NCBI RefSeq assembly: GCF_001941975.2
Contig: NZ_CP146991.1
Location: 4,337,001 to 4,401,000, forward strand
From: Sporomusa sphaeroides DSM 2875
Lineage (GTDB): Bacteria > Bacillota > Negativicutes > Sporomusales > Sporomusaceae
Direction: 5' to 3'
DNA length: 64,000 bases
The translations under genes were made by a program, and so were the position numbers. The notes under the pieces were generated by a model, which had not been told where the DNA came from, ran no database searches, and worked only from the letters and a program-made list of their open reading frames with translations. Position 1 is the stretch's first letter. The number at the start of each line of letters is the position of its first letter. Of this stretch, positions 26,269 to 35,075 are shown in pieces.

Positions 26269-27834
26269 TTATCTGAGATTTAGGTATCGGTCCATAATAT
26301 TACGCAGTTGCTCTGAATCAGGATGCCAGTCGTCTGGACATTCTTTCGCTCTTGGGATAATACTAAGAACCTGCTCTCTCTCTAACTTTGCAAAATCTAA
26401 AATTTCTTGTCTTATATTTTTTTCCGCCATTGCATTAACAGAATTATGTAGTACATCCCATGTGCCCAATAATAACATATCAAAACCTCTACCATAGTAA
26501 TTAAACCATAATAGATCAGAGTCTCCGTCTGGATATTTCTTATCTGGTAACTGATCAATGAAGTTTTCTATTTTTTCATACAACCAAATCCCATTCCAAA
26601 TTTCTTCCGCCTTAGATAATGAACAAAATTCCCGCCAGAAATTTTCACCTAATAGACCAATAAAGCCGCTCATGTGCCTTGCTACTGTTGGCCTCTGTCT
26701 TAATAAATCTTCGACAGACAGCGTACTTTTCAGGTCACCTACACGCTTTGCTAAATGATCCATAGCAATTTTCATTCCTATTTTTTTTGCCAATCGGAAT
26801 GATATATTATCTAAATGGCATAACGAATTACTCAAATCACTAAAGATCCAATATGATACATTAGCTAATACCAATTCTTCAAAACTCTCTTTTACACTAC
26901 GCGAATATAGTGATGGTCCAATTTCAATATTCCTAGATATCAATACAAGTAAAATATAGACACAATTTACCCGAAATATTGCATGTGGTCTTGCTCGAAA
27001 ATTCATCGCTAATAAATCAATCAGTCTTATTCTCTCACTATCATTTCCTTCAATAATCCGTCGAAGATACTCTTGTGCGGATACAAGACGTGCATCTGTG
27101 GGAATATCCATATGAACGAGTAATAAATTTTCTTTTGTATTTCTTAGTTGTTCTACTTCTTCTTTCTCAGCTTGTTTCCAGGCCATAATCTGTAATTGTT
27201 TAGCGTTTTCGCGCACTATTGGCGCACATTCCGCAACTAACTTATTCACATCTGATTGGAAGGTTTTAATTTGCTGCTCATCTATCTCTACTGAAAAAGT
27301 GTTTCGTGCGATTTCTAACAAGCGTGATCTTTGATAACTGAGCATGTTGGGGGCGCTTATAATCTTTTTCAATTCCTCAAATTTTTCTTTGCAGTTTTCT
27401 TGTGTGCAAATTAGTAATGGCTGATTCCAATCCTCAATGCTTAAAGCATCATAAACCCTAATTTCCCATCCATTAATTAATACCACAACACGAGCCTGTA
27501 TTTCAGGGTGGATCGCATAAAGATGAGCCTGTAATAAATCTCCATAATCCATATCTTTCCTATTTCCCGGCTTGGCCTCAATTATCCAAAAAGATTTTAG
27601 TCGTATAGTAGGCACATAATCTATAGAAATATGTTTTCTTCCCACTCGGTGAAACGGTTTACTTAACTTTAGATGTGGTTCTCGAATTATTTCATTTACT
27701 GTCCCCTTACTATAGCCAAGCATTCTTAATAAGGGGGCAATAAAGTCTTCTCTTATGTCAGATTCATTCCACGTCGAAAAATCATGTTGAACCCAATCAT
27801 TTAAAAACATAGTTTCCATTGAGTTCAAATCCAA
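26269..27834 (-). CDS. HSDR_N-like PD-(D/E)xK protein
   Basis: About 521 residues. The N-terminal 170 residues match the nuclease domain found at the start of type I restriction HsdR subunits: Asp72 in SIDYVPTI and Glu86/Lys88 in FWIIEAKPG, then LLQAHLYAIHPEIQARVVVLING. No helicase motor follows; instead there are about 350 helical residues of unknown role. GATAGGGGTG on the coding strand favours TTG 27834; ATG 27819 is an alternative. It is the first gene of the three-gene block and probably the recognition or cleavage subunit. Confidence 0.72.
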   Translation of the reverse strand: MDLNSMETMFLNDWVQHDFSTWNESDIREDFIAPLLRMLGYSKGTVNEIIREPHLKLSKPFHRVGRKHISIDYVPTIRLKSFWIIEAKPGNRKDMDYGDLLQAHLYAIHPEIQARVVVLINGWEIRVYDALSIEDWNQPLLICTQENCKEKFEELKKIISAPNMLSYQRSRLLEIARNTFSVEIDEQQIKTFQSDVNKLVAECAPIVRENAKQLQIMAWKQAEKEEVEQLRNTKENLLLVHMDIPTDARLVSAQEYLRRIIEGNDSERIRLIDLLAMNFRARPHAIFRVNCVYILLVLISRNIEIGPSLYSRSVKESFEELVLANVSYWIFSDLSNSLCHLDNISFRLAKKIGMKIAMDHLAKRVGDLKSTLSVEDLLRQRPTVARHMSGFIGLLGENFWREFCSLSKAEEIWNGIWLYEKIENFIDQLPDKKYPDGDSDLLWFNYYGRGFDMLLLGTWDVLHNSVNAMAEKNIRQEILDFAKLEREQVLSIIPRAKECPDDWHPDSEQLRNIMDRYLNLR

Positions 27835-27987
27835 TTTATTCACCCCTATCTGCAATATCAGTATGCTTATTTATAACAGCATGCACGATACTACGCTACT
27901 GTCAACTCCGGAGTTAATCTGACCCAATCGCCGGTTGAAAAATGACCCACACGCCGGAAATAATATACCGGATTTCGTAACCGCCGA

Positions 27988-28378
27988 TCAGGCTATCGGC
28001 GGTTTGTCCGTTGCATGGATGTCAGCTGGCGGCACCGTTTTTACGCCAGTCTTCAGTCTGTCTTTGAGCCTGCAGGTATCTCCTCGGATGTTGATGGCAT
28101 GAGCATGGTGCAGTAGCCGATTCAGAAAGGCGGTTAAAATTACGGTGTCGCTAAAGAATTTGTTGCTAGTGAGGATGATACTGCCTTTCTCCTAGCGAAA
28201 GCAAATTAACTGAAATATTAACTCCGCTGCCTCCCGGTCGATCTGTGCATACCCAACCTCATCAATGATCAACATGGCTAGCCTTGTATAGATTTTCCAG
28301 CGTCGGTCAAGTTTGCCGATCTGCATGGCTCTTTTTCAAGTCAGTAACGAGCTGAGCCAAGCTGACGAAATGCACGGT
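27988..28378 (-). pseudogene. IS21 istB relic
   Basis: Minus-strand pieces match the C-terminal half of the IS21 helper ATPase IstB: LAMLIIDEVGYAQIDREAAE (Walker B region), then KGSIILTSNKFFSDTV and LLHHAHAINIRGDTCRLKD. At least one stop/frame break separates them and the N-terminus is missing. The flank at 27915-27960 (GAAAAATGACCCACACGCC) resembles an IS21 end. It separates the defence operon from the next gene. Confidence 0.82.
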
Positions 28379-28383
28379 TAGGC

Positions 28384-28400
28384 CTGCCCTCATTGCTCTC
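28384..28400. repeat. Element repeat, single half
   Basis: CTGCCCTCATTGCTCTC, one mismatch from the copy beside the left att site. It is a member of the GAGGGC-type repeat set that recurs in the spacers of the cassette. Confidence 0.55.
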
Positions 28401-28415
28401 TAAATTTACAACAAC

Positions 28416-29126
28416 TTACCTTTCAATTCCGCCATAACTCAATTGTGAACTTCTACTTAGCTCAAGCTGATGTTTTCTGACTATAGTTTTGTGTTTTTCC
28501 AACATCTGAGTTATGTCATTTGTTACTATATATGTAAATCCACCATCAGGTGATACAGTCATAACTAGTCCCCCCGACTTTACTCCTGACTTACGGTAAA
28601 TTTGCCCAAGAAACTTAAGATATGCTGACATTTCTACCTCAGAAACTCCGACGTTTATTTCTCCGCTAGTTTCTCTAAAATTGAAAATCTGTTCTACAAT
28701 CTTTTCAATAAAAGAGTCAAATGTATGTTTCTCATCTAAATAGGTATCTATTTTATCCATCTCTAAATATGGAACGGCTACAGTCTGAAACTCTTGACTG
28801 TTTGGCGTTTTCATTTGTAAAAACCAATGCGCAGACTTACTAATCTTAGTCATTTCACCTTTATTCCTAATTTCATTCCGAAGAATTTTGAGTTTTTTTT
28901 GTTCTTTTAAACTTTTATTGCTTTCTCGTTTGAATTCTATCAAAAATGATACTCCAGGAAATGATGCAAATAAATCACCAAGAGGTCTATCAGCAGGAGT
29001 CTGTTGTAATAAGTTGATACATGCTGGGAGTTGTTCCTTATCCTGGCACAAAATCCTTCCAACCTGTATTCCAAGAGTATAAATAAAATTGCCAATAAAA
29101 ACATTCTCGTAAATATCGATTTGCAT
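28416..29126 (-). CDS. Hypothetical protein, possible nuclease fold
   Basis: 236 residues, family not recognised. GDLFASFPGVSFLIEFKR at about 50-67 has the spacing of a PD-(D/E)xK core (Asp51, Glu64, Lys66). GGAGG on the coding strand lies 10 bases before ATG 29126. The following 170 residues are mixed helix and strand with no membrane segment. It stands alone between an IS21 relic and a terminator, in the cargo part of the cassette, so a defence or counter-defence role is conceivable but unproven. Confidence 0.55.
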   Translation of the reverse strand: MQIDIYENVFIGNFIYTLGIQVGRILCQDKEQLPACINLLQQTPADRPLGDLFASFPGVSFLIEFKRESNKSLKEQKKLKILRNEIRNKGEMTKISKSAHWFLQMKTPNSQEFQTVAVPYLEMDKIDTYLDEKHTFDSFIEKIVEQIFNFRETSGEINVGVSEVEMSAYLKFLGQIYRKSGVKSGGLVMTVSPDGGFTYIVTNDITQMLEKHKTIVRKHQLELSRSSQLSYGGIER

Positions 29127-29540
29127 AGTATAGCGGCCTCCTATCTATATGCTGTAGGCAATAAATCTTATCGTATTTAGAAGTCATTACTTTTAGACCA
29201 AAAGCTCCTTTACCAGTAAACAAAAATACTCATAACTAATCTATAGTCAGCTATGAGTATTTTTTAACACAGCTTGACTTACTATGCTTTTTTACAAAAA
29301 AGCACTCCCCTTTACTGATCCCCCATCATATAGGAAATCCCTTTCTTTCATCTATTGACTAAGGCCGTGATATGTTGGAATTCACATCCAACGTCAACAT
29401 TTTTAGCCGTATAGCCTCTTTCTTCATCAGTAGCATCAGATACTTGAGAACCATACTAAATAGTTTGCGCAACCGTAATTTTGTTATTGCAGAGAATCCG
29501 CAACTTACTTTCCACTCATACCAACATCTTCTTTTAGCCA
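29127..29540. other. Gap with terminator
   Basis: A symmetric hairpin at 29223-29265 (AAAAATACTCATA with TATGAGTATTTTT) is a good bidirectional terminator. From 29370 to 29540 both strands keep open frames of about 60 codons without ribosome sites; I could not assign them and they may be relics. Confidence 0.6.
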
Positions 29541-30527
29541 TTATAAATTAGCTATATAATTTTTTAAGTCATTTTTATTTTGAATATTAAAGGTGTCTTT
29601 AATTTCTTTAAAATAGCTTCTTATAGACTCCTTTTCGATAATACGGTTACATATCTCGTCCGCTTTGCATTCTCCGCGCGCGTCTCTCCAGGGATGTTCT
29701 CTATGCGTTAATTCCTCTAGATATTTTGCATCATATCGTACATACGCAAATTTAACCATTTCTAAAACACTCAATTGATCTTCATCAAAAATACTATCAT
29801 CAAAATTCTCAACTTTTGGTATAGAGCTATAACCATGTTTTTTATATTGATAATATAGATTGGGAATAACCGGACCATGTACCCATGCTTGAAAATCTTC
29901 TTGAAAGAATGTTCTATCCTTTAGAGCTAAGAGCCAGGCTTGAGCATAATAGATAATTTTTTGAAGTTTAAGCGGAGTAATAACCTCTTCAGCTTCAGTA
30001 TCTATCTTGGATAGAAAATATTTAGCAACGCGGACTACACCATGATCTTCAACTTCTCTAAAATCATCTATTAGTTGACTAATCCGATTAAATAATTTTC
30101 TTTGAGCAACTTCAGAAAGACTACTTTTATTTCTTTCAAATAACTCTAACATCTTATTCGGATCTTTGAGTTCCTTTAGTTGATCGCTATAAATCTTACG
30201 GGGAGTAAAACCATCTAGATATCTTATAATAGTCGCTTCCCCCCAACCCAGCAAAGAAGCTAGCGGTTTTTTACCTATCTCATAGGTTTCCAATAATTCT
30301 TCAATTTCAGCGACTTTAATTAGCCCCGCTAACTCACGGTATTGATCATTAGCTAATTTTAAGTTTTGGTCACTAATTTCAGCAATATAGACTTCATTAC
30401 CGCATGACTTGCAATAAGGTATTTTTGCAAGATATTTGAAGGTTAAATTATCAATTGTAGATTCTACTTCTCTCTCCAGAAGTTCTACTTCTCTATCAGT
30501 GTCGCATTCAGGGCAGTATGTTTTCAT
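29541..30527 (-). CDS. Panacea-domain antitoxin with zinc-finger HTH
   Basis: 328 residues. The N-terminus has two zinc CxxC pairs (Cys5/Cys8 and Cys39/Cys42) and a helix-turn-helix region (KKPLASLLGWGEATIIRYLDG), as in MqsA-type antitoxins. Residues 160-300 form the Panacea/DUF4065 (SocA, GepA) domain, with KLQKIIYYAQAWLLAL and WVHGPVIPNLY. Panacea proteins neutralise many unrelated toxins. The partner is probably the 128-residue product upstream on the same strand. The pair would stabilise the cassette or act in phage defence. Confidence 0.82.
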   Translation of the reverse strand: MKTYCPECDTDREVELLEREVESTIDNLTFKYLAKIPYCKSCGNEVYIAEISDQNLKLANDQYRELAGLIKVAEIEELLETYEIGKKPLASLLGWGEATIIRYLDGFTPRKIYSDQLKELKDPNKMLELFERNKSSLSEVAQRKLFNRISQLIDDFREVEDHGVVRVAKYFLSKIDTEAEEVITPLKLQKIIYYAQAWLLALKDRTFFQEDFQAWVHGPVIPNLYYQYKKHGYSSIPKVENFDDSIFDEDQLSVLEMVKFAYVRYDAKYLEELTHREHPWRDARGECKADEICNRIIEKESIRSYFKEIKDTFNIQNKNDLKNYIANL

Positions 30528-30582
30528 TTTGCATCCCTCCTGGTTACATCAAGATGTAACCGTTTCTTCTTTAGTGTAAAAC

Positions 30583-30966
30583 TCAGTTATAAGGATAATT
30601 TAAAGGGAACTCTGCTTCATGGAATGACATACAAACCACTCTCCCTCTAATTTTCAGTTTAATATATACTTGTACAGGTTTATCTACAATAGGCGGTAAT
30701 ATAAATTGACCAAAGATCAGAAACTCCCCGCCTATCTCTTTATTATGGTCATCATCTGTATAAGAATAATTGCTAACATCTAACCGCAATATTTCGTCAC
30801 AAACCATCTGATGATTAATTCCATATTTTTCTCTAAACTCTCGTGTTTTATCTCTAATTCCTGTTTTCTGAACTATAGATAAATTATTCGGATCAGTAAG
30901 TAAATCCTTAACTTTCTGCAGGAAGTTCCCAACATCTTCCTCACCTTCCGTCCATCCTCGCTGCAA
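30583..30966 (-). CDS. Putative toxin paired with Panacea antitoxin
   Basis: About 127 residues, not clearly assignable. The C-terminal strands KPVQVYIKLKIRGRVVCMSF look like the small beta-rich fold of MqsR/RelE-type mRNA interferases, but no catalytic set can be confirmed. It is upstream of and on the same strand as the Panacea antitoxin, 55 bases apart, the usual toxin-antitoxin arrangement. The start is uncertain: TTG 30966 has GGCGGTG before it, TTG 30981 has no ribosome site. Confidence 0.55.
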   Translation of the reverse strand: MQRGWTEGEEDVGNFLQKVKDLLTDPNNLSIVQKTGIRDKTREFREKYGINHQMVCDEILRLDVSNYSYTDDDHNKEIGGEFLIFGQFILPPIVDKPVQVYIKLKIRGRVVCMSFHEAEFPLNYPYN

Positions 30967-31079
30967 ATAGATCACCGCCAATGCTGCTATTCTTTAATAC
31001 TATTATATACAAATCATTATAAAAAAACAACAAAATAGTATCAAATGATACCATTTTGTTGTTTGCAAAATTTTTACTA

Positions 31080-31601
31080 TCACGGATTCGTATCAAATTC
31101 TGTTACAGACTTCACTGAGAACCTTTCCACCTTCCAACTCAAGCGCATTCGCGGAAACAAAGGATGAAAGCCTATCATCTGCATTTTGTCCGCAAACTCT
31201 CCTAGCTTCTCCAGAAAATACTCCTGCCGTTTCTGAACAGCCTTACTGGTATCTCCCGCCTTGCCCCAAGCAATGATGATTGCATCCACACGCGCTGCCG
31301 AGGCTAAAAGCTGCTCCAAATTCTCCTGTTCGACTTCATCCTTCATGCTCTTTCTGCCGTCAACAGCCGAAAAGAGATTGACGATTTCTGCAGTGCCAAA
31401 ATCCATGCGATACAGATTATTCAATACATACATGGTCGTAGGGTCAACCAGCATGCCATCAGCATAACTCGGACTGACCATCAGCACCATCGCCTTTTTC
31501 TTGTTTTTGTCCCATTCCTTCCGTAGCAAGTAGCGGTGCTTTCGGTCATCGGAAAATACCGCTTCCGTTTTAACTACACTCTTATCCGTTAGCATCTTCA
31601 A
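31080..31601 (-). CDS. DUF1643 protein
   Basis: 173 residues of the DUF1643 family: the N-terminal FSDDRKHRYLLRKEWDKNKK leads into VLMVSPSYADGMLVDPTT, and the core is NLFSAVDGRKSMKDEVEQ followed by IIAWGKAG. The function is unknown, but the family is frequent in SCC elements and other genomic islands, which fits the att repeats. It overlaps the next upstream gene by 20 bases, so the two are translationally coupled. A relic of a related gene lies at 7047-7107. Confidence 0.88.
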   Translation of the reverse strand: MKMLTDKSVVKTEAVFSDDRKHRYLLRKEWDKNKKKAMVLMVSPSYADGMLVDPTTMYVLNNLYRMDFGTAEIVNLFSAVDGRKSMKDEVEQENLEQLLASAARVDAIIIAWGKAGDTSKAVQKRQEYFLEKLGEFADKMQMIGFHPLFPRMRLSWKVERFSVKSVTEFDTNP

Positions 31602-32022
31602 TCCCTCCCGTTAGAGCTATTAATCCAGGTAAATTCTCGCGAAAAAGCTTCATAAAGGCTGTCTTTGAAATCACTCCATGTTCAACTACATCATCGTTAT
31701 CCCCAAGCAGCCGGTAGTAAATGGTTTCGCTTAGAATGGCATACTGTAGCAAATATTCATCATCACCGTCCATAGCAGCATCAATCCACTCTTCATCAGG
31801 AACACTGTCCATATCACCGAAATACGTCCGCTGATCCGTACTGACGATCTCGCAATCCCGCTTGGCCACGTAATGAGCCGCCGGGTCACCCACGTTTACC
31901 CGATAACAATCCATTCTTTCCGACAGCACCTGAAATTCCTGACCAATCTTCTTAGCGTACCAAACGTCCGGCGAAGACGCCCTGATAATCCGAATACGAA
32001 TGCAGTCCTTACTTATTGCCAT
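31582..32022 (-). CDS. Hypothetical protein coupled to DUF1643
   Basis: About 146 residues, acidic, no recognised domain. The N-terminal IRIRIIRASSPDVWYAKKIG and DCYRVNVGDPAAHYVAKRDCE suggest a small beta barrel. AGGGGTGG lies 9 bases before ATG 32022; GTG 32028 is closer than usual. The 3' end overlaps the DUF1643 start, so both probably act together. Confidence 0.68.
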   Translation of the reverse strand: MAISKDCIRIRIIRASSPDVWYAKKIGQEFQVLSERMDCYRVNVGDPAAHYVAKRDCEIVSTDQRTYFGDMDSVPDEEWIDAAMDGDDEYLLQYAILSETIYYRLLGDNDDVVEHGVISKTAFMKLFRENLPGLIALTGGIEDANG

Positions 32023-32146
32023 TGACACTTACCACCCCTTCACCAAGCTGGCCTAGCTGCAAAGCATCTAGGCTTTGTATCTTTCTCACATGAGCCATTT
32101 TTTGCATTTCTTATCTCCCCTTCTTAGGAATAGTACAGTAAAAGCA

Positions 32147-32184
32147 GAAGACCTATCAGCTTCCTTCACGGCTGATAGGTCTTC
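32147..32184. terminator. Bidirectional terminator
   Basis: GAAGACCTATCAGC and GCTGATAGGTCTTC form a perfect 14-bp stem with a 10-base loop, followed by CTTTT. It lies between the small secreted protein gene and the gene pair downstream. Confidence 0.88.
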
Positions 32185-32213
32185 CTTTTGTACTGCTATT
32201 CTGTTACATACCA

Positions 32214-32633
32214 TTAATTGGTTACTGGCTGCAATATCGCCTTGGCCGGTATGTATCGTTCACCTTCTACTTGGACTCTGAAAACCTGCCACAGCAGCGT
32301 ACCATCATCACTAAAAATCAGGTATGCCCACCCTTGGGCATTGCTGTACCCGCTTTGCCAGCGTACGATATACTCGTTCGGTTTGTCCTCACTGGCCCCC
32401 TCAATCGAAATCTTGTCCCTGGAATCATCAATGCGACTTCCATTCCTTGCCCAGCCTGTATGCTGGCCCCATACCTTGTTGCCCTCACGCCAGAGGGTCA
32501 TAGAAAATCCGCTGCCCTGCTGCTCATTGGAATACATCCATTCGCTGATGGACGGCTCAGCAAATGCCGCTACGGATTGCAAAACAAGCAGGATGCCAAT
32601 AAATATTACCTTACATATTTTTGTGCTTTTCAA
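32214..32633 (-). CDS. Small secreted protein
   Basis: 139 residues with a clear signal peptide (KVIFIGILLVLQSVAAFA, cleavage near AFA-EP). The mature part, about 114 residues, is rich in Trp, Gly and Ser (SGFSMTLWREGNKVWGQHTG) and looks like a compact beta protein. I do not recognise the family. A terminator lies downstream. In a diderm it would be exported to the periplasm; a role in cassette biology is not evident. Confidence 0.7.
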   Translation of the reverse strand: MKSTKICKVIFIGILLVLQSVAAFAEPSISEWMYSNEQQGSGFSMTLWREGNKVWGQHTGWARNGSRIDDSRDKISIEGASEDKPNEYIVRWQSGYSNAQGWAYLIFSDDGTLLWQVFRVQVEGERYIPAKAILQPVTN

Positions 32634-32687
32634 TAGTATACACGCTCCTTATTCGTCTCTTCATAACGGTCAACTCACCATTCCTGA

Positions 32688-32873
32688 CTAAGTGTTTCGA
32701 GTAAGCCAATATAAAGCAAAACAAACGCTCAAAATGATAGCCAGCGTAAACGGCAATAACGCTGTTGTCAGCCATATGACCAGACCAATAGGTATCACAA
32801 TTGCAATAAGAGGAGCCAGTCCCATGATATATCCTGCTATAGCCAGCACAATCGCAATCAAGGTAAAACTCAT
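32688..32873 (-). CDS. Small two-helix membrane protein
   Basis: 61 residues, almost entirely hydrophobic, with two membrane segments (TLIAIVLAIAGYIMGLAPLI and the C-terminal TLAIILSVCFALYWL). GGAGG lies 7 bases before ATG 32873, which overlaps the stop of the membrane gene upstream (ATGA), so translation is coupled. Function unknown; the pair may form one complex. Confidence 0.68.
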   Translation of the reverse strand: MSFTLIAIVLAIAGYIMGLAPLIAIVIPIGLVIWLTTALLPFTLAIILSVCFALYWLTRNT

Positions 32874-33370
32874 GCCTGGGACCTCCTGGACTGGATTTTT
32901 TCCCTGCTCACAACGGCAATTGCCCCTATAAAAACAAGGCACGCACTGATAAAACCGCAGTAGTATGACCAATCCGCAGGTACAAGCAGCAATCGTTTTA
33001 CAATTAAGGGGATTGCCCCTAATAAAAGCATGGCAACTCCTCCTATAAACGATAACGGTATTCCCAAAATGGCCCAAACAATTTTCCAAATCAGTTCTTG
33101 AGGAAACAAAGCGACATATAACGAGTACGCGCTAACCAACGCGCCACTGAGAAATGTCGCACAAGCTCTTATCCCATTTTTCATTCCGTCCATAAAAGTG
33201 AGTTCAGCCTGTACAGTTAGCTTATGCTCTTGAAATACCTTTAAGGCTGGAACGGAATTAAAGCCCAGAAATGGTGCCGCCGTAATATCTGTAGACGAAG
33301 TAACTACCCAGTTGCTTCCTAAGCCAAAACCGACTATCGCCAAAATGATAATCATTGCCACATATTTCAT
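32870..33370 (-). CDS. Membrane protein, unknown function
   Basis: 166 residues. An N-terminal hydrophobic segment (VAMIIILAIVGFGLGSNW) is followed by a short soluble loop of about 50 residues (ITAAPFLGFNSVPALKVFQE) and three further membrane helices. It is the first gene of a two-gene unit with the 61-residue protein. No family recognised. The IS110 copy 2 lies 136 bases upstream. Confidence 0.68.
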   Translation of the reverse strand: MKYVAMIIILAIVGFGLGSNWVVTSSTDITAAPFLGFNSVPALKVFQEHKLTVQAELTFMDGMKNGIRACATFLSGALVSAYSLYVALFPQELIWKIVWAILGIPLSFIGGVAMLLLGAIPLIVKRLLLVPADWSYYCGFISACLVFIGAIAVVSREKIQSRRSQA

Positions 33371-33506
33371 TGTCGCCCTACTCCTCCTTTGGGTTCAAAC
33401 TCTGCATTTCTACCGTTCCTTGTACCACTTTGTTACAAATTATAGCACTTCTTGCATATAAACTGCAAGTCAAAAACAATTATACTGTCGTGCTTGTCCG
33501 ACTCTC

Positions 33507-35046
33507 CCTTGTATTATAGAGTAGTAGTTATTAGAGCCCCTCTCCAAGGGCTATATGCTACACTGTAAAGGATGCTGTGGATTGGTTTTATCTCCTACCA
33601 CCAGATGGTTCAAGAGAGGCTCCAACCGCAGCCCTTTGCAGGTTTGTTAATCAGTTAGATACCGCCAGACGGTTGATGTAGAACAAGGTTACAAGAGCAA
33701 AGTGTTCTGTGGGTACAGCATCAAATAATACCGTTGGAGGTCTTGCTATGATTTGTGTCGGGATTGATGTCGCTAAGGATAAACACGACTGCTTCATCAT
33801 CAGTTCGGAGGGTAAAGTCCTTGCAAATGTGTTCACCATCCAAAACAGCATGGAAGGATTTGGCTACCTGTTGGAAAAAATCCGTGCCTGTTCTTTGCCC
33901 CTGGACAAAATAAAGGTAGGGCTTGAGGCTACCGGACACTACAGCTACAACATTCTCGGGTTTCTCCTTGACAATGGTCTGGACACCTATGTCATTAACC
34001 CCTTGCACACCAATCTTTACCGGAAAAGCCTCACCCTGCGAAAGACGAAGACTGACCGTGTCGATGCGCGAACAATTGCGGCTATGCTCATGTCTGATGT
34101 GGGCCTCAAGCCCTACACAGACACAGCTTACCACAATGAGGAGCTAAAGTCACTCACCAGATACCGGTTCGACAAGGTGAAGGTACGCGCTAAGCTGAAG
34201 TCCTCAATTGCCAGGCTGGTATGCATCCTGTTCCCGGAGCTGGAAAAGCTGGTATCGTCACTCCATATGGCCTCTGTTTACGCCTTGCTCGATGAGTTCC
34301 CGGGGGCTAAGCAGATTGCAGCGGCACATCTGACGCGGCTCACCCATTTGCTTGCCGAATCCTCCAAAGGCCGTTACGGACGGGACAAAGCCATAGAGAT
34401 ACGTGAAGCCGCCAGGCAATCGATTGGCTCTGTGACGACCGCGAAATCACTGGAACTGCGGCATACCATCCGGCTCATCCGTGAACTCGATGCCGAGATT
34501 GCGGAAATTGAACAGGTCATCCAACGCATCATGGACAAGATGCTTTCGCCTATTACCACGATTCCCGGCATTGGCTACAGGATGGGGGCTATGATTCTGT
34601 CTGAGGTGGGTGACTTTTCACGCTTTGATTCCCCTGACAAGATTTTGGCCTATGCCGGCCTGTCGCCCTCTACCTACCAATCCGGGCAGCTTAAAAATTG
34701 CTATGCCCATATGGAGAAGCGCGGCTCCAGATACCTACGCTATGCCATCTTCAATGCCACAAAATTTGTTTGCCTTTGGGACCCTGTCTTTGCCGCTTAC
34801 CTCGCCAGGAAACGCGCCGAGGGAAAGCATTACAATGTGGCCATCTCTCATGCTGCCAAGAAGCTGGTCCGGCTCATTTATGCTCTGGAGAAATCCGGCG
34901 AGCCTTATCGTCTGGCAGCCTGATTCTCTCTCGATAGCCCGCATGGCGTCCTGTGGACGTCTGTTTTGCTATACCCTTTTTTGAACCATCTGTTTTTTGT
35001 CCTCCATCCTCAAATTCGGGCTTGACTTTTAATAGTTAGTCTCTCT
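33507..35046 (+). mobile_element. IS110-family insertion sequence, copy 2
   Basis: The same 1540-bp unit as 19542-21081, same orientation, with about seven base differences. Its borders are where the two copies stop matching. Left flank: end of the membrane-protein promoter region; right flank: the XRE regulator leader. The non-coding left end (33507-33747) again should encode the bridge RNA. Confidence 0.92.
33748..34923 (+). CDS. IS110-family DEDD transposase (copy 2)
   Basis: 391 residues, differing from copy 1 at one residue near the C-terminus (ALEKSGEP in place of ALVKSGEP). All catalytic regions listed for copy 1 are intact. The near identity implies recent transposition within this genome. 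Confidence 0.92.
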   Translation: MICVGIDVAKDKHDCFIISSEGKVLANVFTIQNSMEGFGYLLEKIRACSLPLDKIKVGLEATGHYSYNILGFLLDNGLDTYVINPLHTNLYRKSLTLRKTKTDRVDARTIAAMLMSDVGLKPYTDTAYHNEELKSLTRYRFDKVKVRAKLKSSIARLVCILFPELEKLVSSLHMASVYALLDEFPGAKQIAAAHLTRLTHLLAESSKGRYGRDKAIEIREAARQSIGSVTTAKSLELRHTIRLIRELDAEIAEIEQVIQRIMDKMLSPITTIPGIGYRMGAMILSEVGDFSRFDSPDKILAYAGLSPSTYQSGQLKNCYAHMEKRGSRYLRYAIFNATKFVCLWDPVFAAYLARKRAEGKHYNVAISHAAKKLVRLIYALEKSGEPYRLAA

Positions 35047-35051
35047 ATAAT
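35022..35051 (+). promoter_or_regulatory. Hybrid promoter made by IS110 insertion
   Basis: TTGACT (35022-35027) in the IS110 right end and TATAAT (35046-35051) starting at the last IS base are 18 bp apart, a good sigma-70 spacing. Copy 1 lacks the TATAAT. The XRE gene starts 25 bases later, so the insertion probably drives or alters it. Confidence 0.7.
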
Positions 35052-35075
35052 GAAAGGTAATGGAGGTGGAGCTTT

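Noticed and set aside
19542..35046. Composite transposon bounded by the two IS110 copies
   Set aside because: Both copies face the same way, but IS110 does not move as composite units, and the left copy lies outside the cassette boundary.
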